Translations under genes and position numbers: made by a program
Shown: one piece after another, positions 1 through 7,417 of the stretch
How positions within the stretch are numbered: the stretch's first letter is position 1
Layout of the letters: every line of letters begins with the position of its first letter
Source: Chloroflexota bacterium
GTDB taxonomy: Bacteria > Chloroflexota > Anaerolineae > Aggregatilineales > J027
Assembly: GCA_016234595.1 (NCBI GenBank)
Contig: JACRBG010000002.1
Span: forward strand, 248,001-312,000
DNA: 64,000 nt
Reading direction: 5' to 3'
The notes under the pieces: model-generated
Seen by the model: only the letters and a program-made list of their open reading frames with translations
Databases searched by the model: none
What the model was told of the DNA's origin: nothing

Positions 1-59
1 TGGCGGCGAATAGAACGGCGCACTCGGCTGACGAGGTTGGGCTGAGTCATGTTATCCAT
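1..59 (-). CDS. Partial gene start, product unknown (runs off left edge)
   Basis: An ATG on the minus strand at 59 opens a frame with no stop to the window edge (about 19 residues, beginning MDNMTQPNLVSRVRRSIRR). It starts 3 nt after the stop of the FG-GAP/cytochrome gene, which is the spacing of an operon partner. The basic N-terminus would fit a membrane protein such as a cytochrome b, but that is only a guess from context; too little is visible to name a function. Confidence 0.4.
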   Translation of the reverse strand, partial: MDNMTQPNLVSRVRRSIRR

Positions 60-62
60 CGT

Positions 63-2174
63 TTATTGGGCTTGATCCCTCAAGTAACGTAAATAGGCGA
101 TGATGTCCATAAAAATCTCATTACTCCAATCAGGCCGACCCCCACTCGGTGGCATCGAAACGCCTAATGTATTATCAGGATGATCAGCCGACCGCCCCAC
201 CCGCAAAAACATGATTAATTCTAAATCGGAGGCATACATGACTAACGGGGAATCCACCAAGCGTAACCCTAAACCCTGAATTCCTTCGCCGTCAAAACCA
301 TGACAACCCGCACAGGTTTCTTCGTAATAACCTTTGCCTCGCTCCCAATCACCTGTAGTAGAAATTGCCAGCGGCGCGTCCCCAACAGGGGTATTGGTCG
401 GGAAGGCGGTTGGCGGCGGAGCGGTAACAACTGTGGAGGGTGTGCCTTGATACACATGGCTAGCCAATAAAAACTCCGCACCGCTAATGGCATAAATTTC
501 ACCCGCGTTGATTTGATCGTTATTGGCTCCATCCCCTCCCATCGCATTTGGGAGAATGTCGAGCACGCCATCACCATCTAAATCGCCCAGTGCCATTGCA
601 TACGGCATCATGTCATTATCATCCCCACCAATGATGAACTTGACCCGCAAGCCGGGTGGCGGGTCGAATAGCAAAATGCGCCCATTTTCATTAGGGATGC
701 CGCCTTTTTCGCCAAAGATGACAGCCATTAAGCCAGCATTGGGACGCAATTGCCCGTCATATCCGATAGGGTCATAATCTGGTGCACCATAAAACAAATC
801 GGCCACACCATCCTTGTCCAAATCCCCTGCCCGCAAGGTATCTCCGGCTTTGCCATCAGCTTGATCGGGATAGATGACCACAGCGCGAGTCGGGTCTACA
901 TCGGCAAGATCAATCATCAACCCCCGAAACGGATCATGGGTGTAAATAATCCAAGCCTCGCCTGCTTCATCAAGGTCTCTTTCTGCCCCATCCCCAATCA
1001 ATGTGCCAAGAATGAGGTCATTACGTCCATCGCCATCCATGTCCCCAGCGGCAATTTCCTCACCTAGTAAATCGTTCGGATAAACGCCATAGACAACCGT
1101 TACTCGTTCGTCTAATGGCGCACCGGTAGTATCCAGCATGGCCGCCAAATCAATTGTTTGCCCGCGTAAATCAGCCCGACCAAAAACCACAAAACTCTCG
1201 CCAGCGTTATAACGAGTGTTGGACGGGCCATCGCCCCCGCCAAACGATAATCCACCCACACCACTGGAAGCCCGCCACAATCCGGCACTTACAACAACAT
1301 CATCTATGCCATCCGCATCAAAGTCGTCGCCCCAAACACATGCGCCAAGCAAATCACTATAATCAGCACCAATGATACGGGTAGCATCCGGCGGTGGGTT
1401 GTCTAGGCTGGTAATTTGGCCGTACTTGCCCATCATGTCTGCCGCCCCATAAATAATCCATGCTTCACCTGCATTGCTACGGATGTTATCTATGCCGTCA
1501 GCCTGATCTGCCCCGATAAGCAAATCGTGGAAACCGTCCCCATCAAAATCGCCGCCTTCGACCCAAATACCCAACCGATCCTCAACATCGGCTCCATAAA
1601 TAACCATCACATCGTGGGGCAACTGAAGGAGGTCAATGTCCGTATGCGAGGCGAAGTTGGGGCTACCAAACAAGACGTAGGCCGCACCTGCATTTGAATG
1701 ATATAAATCAGCCCCATCACTATTTTGGGCAGTGAAAAGTAAATCGTCATAGCCATCAGCGTTAAAATCGCCCACATATGTCTCAGTGCCTGCCATGTCA
1801 CCCGCATATGCTCCAAAAATGGTAAAAAAATTTTGCCCAGAGATAGTCTGATCAACGGACAATTGGCCCTCGATTTTGCACACATTCATGAGTACACGCA
1901 CATGCCCGACGCTACCCCGCCACACCCCTAATGGATGGGAGGAATTTTGCCCGGTGATAGCGATGTCCCCGCAACCATTGCCATCAAAATCGCCCATATC
2001 CAGCGGTTTACCTGTGGTGGATGCACCCGCCGGTAGGTCATAAAACACAAATTCCCCTTGTTGATCCGTATCCTTTAAATCCCAAGGATGCCCACCGGTG
2101 GCGGGATTATCTTGGGCGGAGAGAGGCATCACACTCAGGCATAACAACACAACAACCAATAAGGCTCGTTTCAT
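63..2174 (-). CDS. Secreted FG-GAP beta-propeller with C-terminal cytochrome c domain
   Basis: 703 residues. A signal peptide (MKRALLVVVLLCLSVMPLSA) is followed by seven FG-GAP/integrin-alpha type repeats, each with a calcium-binding-like loop such as GDFDGDGFHDLLIGA or GDMDGDGRNDLILGT. The C-terminal ~95 residues form a mono-haem cytochrome c domain with CAGCH near residue 620 and a candidate distal Met in the segment SMPPSGGRPDW. A Pro/Thr-rich linker separates the two parts. The protein should act outside the membrane as an electron carrier on a propeller scaffold. It is the fourth gene of a tight minus-strand operon of exported redox proteins, 10 nt after the YVTN/peroxidase gene. The partner or substrate is not evident. 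Domain reading is confident, role is inferred. Confidence 0.85.
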   Translation of the reverse strand: MKRALLVVVLLCLSVMPLSAQDNPATGGHPWDLKDTDQQGEFVFYDLPAGASTTGKPLDMGDFDGNGCGDIAITGQNSSHPLGVWRGSVGHVRVLMNVCKIEGQLSVDQTISGQNFFTIFGAYAGDMAGTETYVGDFNADGYDDLLFTAQNSDGADLYHSNAGAAYVLFGSPNFASHTDIDLLQLPHDVMVIYGADVEDRLGIWVEGGDFDGDGFHDLLIGADQADGIDNIRSNAGEAWIIYGAADMMGKYGQITSLDNPPPDATRIIGADYSDLLGACVWGDDFDADGIDDVVVSAGLWRASSGVGGLSFGGGDGPSNTRYNAGESFVVFGRADLRGQTIDLAAMLDTTGAPLDERVTVVYGVYPNDLLGEEIAAGDMDGDGRNDLILGTLIGDGAERDLDEAGEAWIIYTHDPFRGLMIDLADVDPTRAVVIYPDQADGKAGDTLRAGDLDKDGVADLFYGAPDYDPIGYDGQLRPNAGLMAVIFGEKGGIPNENGRILLFDPPPGLRVKFIIGGDDNDMMPYAMALGDLDGDGVLDILPNAMGGDGANNDQINAGEIYAISGAEFLLASHVYQGTPSTVVTAPPPTAFPTNTPVGDAPLAISTTGDWERGKGYYEETCAGCHGFDGEGIQGLGLRLVDSPLVMYASDLELIMFLRVGRSADHPDNTLGVSMPPSGGRPDWSNEIFMDIIAYLRYLRDQAQ

Positions 2175-2184
2175 AGGTTTGCCC

Positions 2185-4050
2185 TTATAAAGATTTCAAA
2201 AATGAGATGAGATCGTATAGTTGCTGCGGCGTCAGTTTGTCGGCGATACTGTGGACTGGGTCGGTGCGCGTGAGCAGTTCTTCGAGGGACATCACCACCC
2301 CATCATGCAAATAGGGGGCAGTGGCCCATACCCCATATAGCGTCGGGGTATCAAACGCACCATAGGTTTCAAGCGAAAAGGTCGTTTTAGCAAGATCATG
2401 CTGCCGTTGATCAGTATAGAGCGGCGGCAGGTGGCAGCTACACCCCGGTGAGCCGCTCATGAAAATTTGCATGCCACGCTGGGCCGATTCAGTCAGTGTG
2501 CCATCAGGATTGCGATAGGGGCTTTGCCATGTCTTAAAAGTCCTGATATAAGCAACGAGCGCGTCCAAATCAGCGGAGCGACCCGCATCAATCTGGTCAA
2601 TTAAAGGATCGAATTCCCCGTCAATGAGGCCCTCCCCTAACATCACCATACGGATGTGGTCTTCAACGGTATCCTGAAGTTCGGCCATCTCCCCAGCCCA
2701 ATTATAAGGCGATAAATCAGCCACCCCGCCAAGAGCTGGAGTATTGCGTGGGCCACTGCGGAAATTAATCCATGTCCGTTGGTCTGTGCCCCCATCAAAA
2801 TGACAAGTCGCACAGCTTACCGCGCCATCACTCATGATGGGGGATTCGGCACTGTGAAAAAGGACTTTGCCGCGCAGAATTTTAGGGGACAGAGGAATTG
2901 TTGTAACTGGGATAGTTGTGGTAACAGTGTAGGTATCCAGATCAACTACTGATAGTGTGCCAGCAAGGGCATTGGAGACAAACGCTTGCCGACCTTGAAT
3001 CAAAATCCCGCGCGGATTAGTGCCCACGTCAATCCTCTGCTGGATTTGTCCGGTTGCGGTATCAATGACTACGATAGCATCACTGCCTGCCAATACCACC
3101 AACAGGTGTTTTCCGTCGGGTGTAAATACCGCATCAAAGGGCATATTGCCGCCTTCAACGGATGACAGCGCCAAGCGCGCTTCCCGGTCTGCTTGCATCG
3201 AAGCCAAATCAAGCACTGCGACAATGGGAAACCAGTCTTGCATATACTGAAGCGAGATGAGCGATAGACCTGTCCGTGTCATCGGCAAATAGGCCTGTGT
3301 ACCATCCGGTGTGAGAATAAGCGATTGGGCAATCTCACCCCCAACATCTGTCGTGATTGTGCCAATCACCACCGGGGTACGGCGAACATTTAGCGCCGTC
3401 ACTTGTCCTGTGTAAAAATGGGTAACAAGCAACCATTCCCCACTCAGCGCCAAACCAGCGGGGGAGTCCGGTACATTCACTTGGTATAAGATGACCTGCG
3501 ACTCCAAGTCAAGCACTACCATCTGATCGTCGGCCAAACAAGTGATATAGGCCCGCCGATCATCAACGACTACCCCGTATGGTATATGCCCAATCGGGAT
3601 AACATTCTCGCGCTTGCCAGTAGTCAGATTGACGATGGCTACTGCATCTTCACCATGCAGTGTCACAATTGCCGATTTTCCATCAGGTGTAATGGCTACG
3701 GTGCGTGGATCGTCCCCCACCGTGACCTCGGCTTGAACTGCCCCATTTTCAACGATGGTAATACTGTCGCTATCTGAATTTACTGTGACCAACCGATCTC
3801 CATGCTGCGCCAATACTTTGCTCGACTGTGCGTTGGACATTGGCGGCAGGCCGGGTAGTGTTCGTTCTGTTGCGATAGGAGTCAGGATGAGCGGGACAGG
3901 GGTAGCGATAACGGTCTTAGATGGGTATATCGGGCGCGTTGGGGTGGGGTCATCGGCACAGGCAGCTAGGAATAAAAGAGCAAGGCAGCCGAGTATTTTT
4001 AAATGATTCTTTTTCCCACTAAGCAACGCTTTAAAAACGGTGATTTGCAC
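2185..4050 (-). CDS. YVTN beta-propeller lipoprotein with cytochrome c peroxidase-like domain
   Basis: 621 residues from a GTG at 4050. That start overlaps the TAG of the upstream gene by one base and has GGAGG 8 nt upstream; a longer ATG frame from 4101 lies inside the upstream gene and has no such site. The N-terminus carries a lipobox (LFLAAC), so this is an anchored lipoprotein. Residues ~50-380 are YVTN-type propeller blades (for example VVIDTATGQIQQRIDVGTNP). The C-terminal third resembles the di-haem cytochrome c peroxidase/MauG fold: the first haem motif is CATCH (~residue 412). The second, expected as CXXCH, reads G-C-S-C-H followed by LPPLYTD (~538), i.e. one residue short. It is likely a periplasmic electron-transfer or peroxidase-like enzyme; activity is unproven. 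Confidence 0.85.
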   Translation of the reverse strand: MQITVFKALLSGKKNHLKILGCLALLFLAACADDPTPTRPIYPSKTVIATPVPLILTPIATERTLPGLPPMSNAQSSKVLAQHGDRLVTVNSDSDSITIVENGAVQAEVTVGDDPRTVAITPDGKSAIVTLHGEDAVAIVNLTTGKRENVIPIGHIPYGVVVDDRRAYITCLADDQMVVLDLESQVILYQVNVPDSPAGLALSGEWLLVTHFYTGQVTALNVRRTPVVIGTITTDVGGEIAQSLILTPDGTQAYLPMTRTGLSLISLQYMQDWFPIVAVLDLASMQADREARLALSSVEGGNMPFDAVFTPDGKHLLVVLAGSDAIVVIDTATGQIQQRIDVGTNPRGILIQGRQAFVSNALAGTLSVVDLDTYTVTTTIPVTTIPLSPKILRGKVLFHSAESPIMSDGAVSCATCHFDGGTDQRTWINFRSGPRNTPALGGVADLSPYNWAGEMAELQDTVEDHIRMVMLGEGLIDGEFDPLIDQIDAGRSADLDALVAYIRTFKTWQSPYRNPDGTLTESAQRGMQIFMSGSPGCSCHLPPLYTDQRQHDLAKTTFSLETYGAFDTPTLYGVWATAPYLHDGVVMSLEELLTRTDPVHSIADKLTPQQLYDLISFLKSL

Positions 4051-5702
4051 TATTTGACCTCCAGTGTCACCTGTTCCATCAGAATATCTGGGGTATCCCA
4101 TGCTTTCTGATCCATCAGGTCAATGAAGGCTCGTCGCAATAACAAACGTGCATCTACTTGGGCGCTGCACACCCCATCCAACAGGGCAAATTGATAGGTG
4201 GTTTCGTCGGTTGCCAGTGCCGGAATACGGTTATCGCTTACAATGCGGGTTTGTCGCCAATAGGCAGCGGTTGGCATCTCGCCCGTATAATAATCAGTGA
4301 GGATTTTGGCGTATAGAACCCCCGGTAGCCCCGCATAATAGCCATGTGCCGGATCACCCACCCCACCCCATGCTGGAATAGTCGGCCCCTCATTGAGCGC
4401 CAGCACCTGCTCATCTCCAGTAGTCGCAGTGACCACTAGAATCATATTACGCAAGGGGTTATCGGTTGGAATATCATGTCCCGCCCCCGTATTCGTCACT
4501 GCGACTGTCACCACTAGTTGATTATTTTGACAGACAGCCTTCACATCAAGTTCCGCTGTGTTCTGTAATAAATGCGTATCCATTGCCCCCGGCATCTGGT
4601 GGCTGAAAATACGTTCATGGTTGCGCGTGAACCCGCCTTTTTCGGGATAGGTGATGTAGTCATAGGCCACAGATGGCATATGACAGTTTTGGCATGTCTT
4701 CCCGTTTGCAGAATCACTATAGGGGCTTGCCAGCCATTCACCATAGGAGTTATAGATGGTCGTTCCCCAAAAATTGCCCGAATGGCACGGTGCACAAAAA
4801 GCACTTGCTTCAATTAAGGGCAGATAGGTAACACGGCGGGCCACATCATCAAAATTACCAAAGAACATTTGGGCATCACCACTTGGGCGATAGAGCCGCA
4901 TAGACAGTACACCCGGCAGATTGATGTTCGGGGTGTTTGTGATTGGATCAAGCGCAATAGCCCCGATTTTGTGGCAAAATTCGCAGAACACCCCTTCAGT
5001 TTCGATGCCACTGATGGTGTTTAAATCCACCTGAGAGGGGCTGTCAGAATTGAGAGCCGCGACGGGGGCATGGCAAGTAGCACAATTACCACCCAAGTCA
5101 GGATAATCAAGCCGGAAACCTACCCCAATGCCGTCCCGCCCTAAGGATGGCGCGGATGGAATTTCGATGCCTGCCGCCCGATCAAATTCATATTGGGTGA
5201 TGGCTCCTTTATTGCCGTGTAAATCCGTCCCATTGTAAACACTTAGAAAACGCGGATTGATGGCCGATTGAGAGTGGGCATCCGCTGCCCATTCACTGTA
5301 ACATGGCATACAATGGGAACAGCTTAAGGAGCCAGTAGTTCCCTCGTGCGAAAACCAAGGGTATTCTGGATCATCAGTGGTGTAATGGCGGACTAATGTA
5401 ATCACAATCGGTGTATCAGCCTGTTTGATCTCCGACGCCCCCACCTGATATTCGGGTAGCCATGCCGTCACCATAATTGGCTTGTCAAAAGGATCGGTTT
5501 CTAGCTTAAAGTGGCCTTGCTCGTCTGTAATAGTAAAAGTATCGGATGTCCGCACCCGCACCACTGCTTTGACCGCTGGCCCCTGCTCGGTCATGACCTG
5601 CCCGGTCAAAACAATTTTTTCGGGTTTTAGCAACATCCACGCACTACCAACCGTGAGCAGGCCTACGCCAAGCAAAAGCAAGGCGATCCATTTGACACGC
5701 AT
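4050..5702 (-). CDS. Exported multihaem cytochrome c (c554-like) with N-terminal Ig-like domain
   Basis: 550 residues. The ATG at 5702 is chosen because GGAAGGA lies 10 nt upstream; an ATG at 5726 lies before that site. An N-terminal membrane anchor or signal (VKWIALLLLGVGLLTVGSAWML) is followed by a carboxypeptidase-regulatory-like beta domain (~30-105). The rest is a multihaem cytochrome with four clear CXXCH motifs: CATCH (~206), CEFCH (~239), CAPCH (~303), CQNCH (~338). Where the first haem motif is expected, near residue 128, the sequence reads CSHCMPCYSEW and lacks the His. Other His residues (DAHSQSA, NHERIFSHQMPG) are candidate axial ligands. It is the second gene of the operon and presumably moves electrons between the membrane and its outer-face partners. 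Confidence 0.85.
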   Translation of the reverse strand: MRVKWIALLLLGVGLLTVGSAWMLLKPEKIVLTGQVMTEQGPAVKAVVRVRTSDTFTITDEQGHFKLETDPFDKPIMVTAWLPEYQVGASEIKQADTPIVITLVRHYTTDDPEYPWFSHEGTTGSLSCSHCMPCYSEWAADAHSQSAINPRFLSVYNGTDLHGNKGAITQYEFDRAAGIEIPSAPSLGRDGIGVGFRLDYPDLGGNCATCHAPVAALNSDSPSQVDLNTISGIETEGVFCEFCHKIGAIALDPITNTPNINLPGVLSMRLYRPSGDAQMFFGNFDDVARRVTYLPLIEASAFCAPCHSGNFWGTTIYNSYGEWLASPYSDSANGKTCQNCHMPSVAYDYITYPEKGGFTRNHERIFSHQMPGAMDTHLLQNTAELDVKAVCQNNQLVVTVAVTNTGAGHDIPTDNPLRNMILVVTATTGDEQVLALNEGPTIPAWGGVGDPAHGYYAGLPGVLYAKILTDYYTGEMPTAAYWRQTRIVSDNRIPALATDETTYQFALLDGVCSAQVDARLLLRRAFIDLMDQKAWDTPDILMEQVTLEVK

Positions 5703-5709
5703 GGAAAAT

Positions 5710-6885
5710 CTATCCTTCCAATACAATGTTCAAATCGGGATGGCCTGTCAGGATGGCTGTCAATCGTTCGTCTAATGCCAACCCACTGGCCTTGACATGA
5801 ATTTCGGCGGGTCGCCCACCGTGCAAGATGTCGTAGGCCAGATTGATATGGGTTAGCGCCTCAGACGCTTCTAGTGGTTCAAAAATAGGTAGTGTTTGGG
5901 CTGTTTGCCCCCAAACTTCTTGCACAAAACTTTTATTGTAGATATCCGCCATTTGAAGATACGGGTCATCAGCCAGTTCAGCCGCAGGGGTCATTTGACG
6001 CCCCCACAGCAGGGTAAGCAGAGCAATCTGGTCATGATTGACAATATTTTCTGACGCAATAATTAAGGGGGTATCCAATGGCAAGTGATAGCCATGATCG
6101 GGGCCAAAGGTTGTCAATGCAGCGTCTACAAGGGTCATCGTCAGGCGCATTTTGTCTTTGAGTTGAGGGATGGCATTGATTTCCGCGATTTTCTGGTGGA
6201 AAGTTTCAGCGTCCCGATGTAGCACCATGCGGCTGTTATCGCTGATGTAGCCAATCGCATTTTTCAGCCCTAGCGAAGCCCCTGCTAGTACATGTTTGCC
6301 CAATCGTGGCAAATTGATAATGTGATCCACCCGATCTAAGATTTCCGCAATTTGTAAGTCTGTGCCCCAACTATGGCTACTAACTGATGGCACGCCGGGA
6401 ATGTAGGCACTGTCAAAGGGCACTTCCTCAAAACAATGCACCGTTGCACCAGTTTCTTCTGCCGCTTGCAAAAGTCCGTTTGTTCGCATAACACTGCGCG
6501 TCGAACCATCGGTACGAGTAGGGAGATGACGCACAAAATAGGCGCCACTCATGTCCCCAACATAAATTTGGCCTGCCCCATACTCGCGCAGCACATTAAT
6601 CACGCCTGCCAAAACTGCTGGGGAGGTCACTGCTGGTGGGGCATAATATGAATTACTGGCGACTTTCACCAACACCGACTGTTCCTGCTTTAGCCAAGCC
6701 ATATTGGTGGCGGCCAGCATGGTGGCGCGGACGGCATCCGTAATGGTCGTTTGCGCTGGATCAAAGTGATGTATCAAAACAAGGGGCAATTGGGAATTGG
6801 CATGAACGGCTCTAGAGCGTAGAGGAGATAATGAAAGCAGTCCTGCCCCCATCATGCCGAGAAAACGTCTTCTTGAGAAGGACAT
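5710..6885 (-). CDS. Tat-exported DUF362 family protein
   Basis: 391 residues. The start at 6885 is favoured over a frame reaching 6960: CAGGAG lies 7 nt upstream, and the N-terminus becomes MSFSRRRFLGMMGAG, a twin-arginine signal. The body matches the DUF362 family by features such as VLVKVASNSYYAPPAVTSPA, the central HIINLPRLGKHVLAGASLGLKNAIG segment (GLKNAIG is typical) and a C-terminal part naming the target (YKSFVQEVWG-like region). The biochemical role of DUF362 proteins is not settled; some carry Fe-S domains, but no Cys cluster is visible here. Tat export suggests folding or cofactor loading before export. It is the first gene of the cytochrome operon, ending 7 nt before the next start. 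Confidence 0.8.
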   Translation of the reverse strand: MSFSRRRFLGMMGAGLLSLSPLRSRAVHANSQLPLVLIHHFDPAQTTITDAVRATMLAATNMAWLKQEQSVLVKVASNSYYAPPAVTSPAVLAGVINVLREYGAGQIYVGDMSGAYFVRHLPTRTDGSTRSVMRTNGLLQAAEETGATVHCFEEVPFDSAYIPGVPSVSSHSWGTDLQIAEILDRVDHIINLPRLGKHVLAGASLGLKNAIGYISDNSRMVLHRDAETFHQKIAEINAIPQLKDKMRLTMTLVDAALTTFGPDHGYHLPLDTPLIIASENIVNHDQIALLTLLWGRQMTPAAELADDPYLQMADIYNKSFVQEVWGQTAQTLPIFEPLEASEALTHINLAYDILHGGRPAEIHVKASGLALDERLTAILTGHPDLNIVLEG

Positions 6886-7261
6886 TTTAGGCTCCTGAAT
6901 GCATTTGGTTTCGCCCATTGTATCCAACAGGCCATAGAGCCTGAAAGTGACTTTCAACACATATTTATATACCAGCGTTCATTGACAAGGTATTTTTATG
7001 AGAGGGTTAAAGGATAGCTGTTCTGCAAGGGCAGAGGAATGAAGTGTTGAACTAGACCATTAAGAGATTGCTCAATTTGTATCAGGTGAAAGATGATGCC
7101 CTGATCTGAGACCGCAATCCCTTTTATTGGAGAATCCTCATGATTTAAGTGACACTCTTCATCATTTCAATATGACCTTGAACACCGTTCTTTTCTTTTA
7201 AGGGCCGCTAAAATTTATTTTTTAGGTAAGGGCAAGTGACGACGTGCATCGAAAGGAGAGA
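6886..7261. other. Intergenic region between divergent operons
   Basis: Divergent spacer between the cytochrome operon (minus) and the pyrophosphatase gene (plus). It must hold both promoters, but I could not pick convincing -35/-10 pairs. No coding frame with a ribosome binding site was found. Confidence 0.4.
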
Positions 7262-7310
7262 TGGTGCAGTCAGAGCAGCACCACCTTAGGGTTTTAGTCG
7301 AACTGCACCA
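7262..7310 (+). promoter_or_regulatory. Inverted repeat in the leader of the pyrophosphatase gene
   Basis: A 9-bp perfect inverted repeat, TGGTGCAGT (7262-7270) and ACTGCACCA (7302-7310), lies about 107 nt before the chosen start of hppA. The left arm GGTGC (7263-7267) could instead pair with GCACC at 7278-7282, so two mutually exclusive hairpins are possible. This may be a structured 5' leader or an operator; no known riboswitch consensus was recognised. Confidence 0.35.
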
Positions 7311-7417
7311 AGTAAATTTAATGTACCACCTCCGGGTTCTCTAAAGCGTTGCCATGTTACCGCTACCTTCTTGAACTTTCCCGAACGGGAATAATTGACA
7401 ACGAAGGGCAGATTTAC

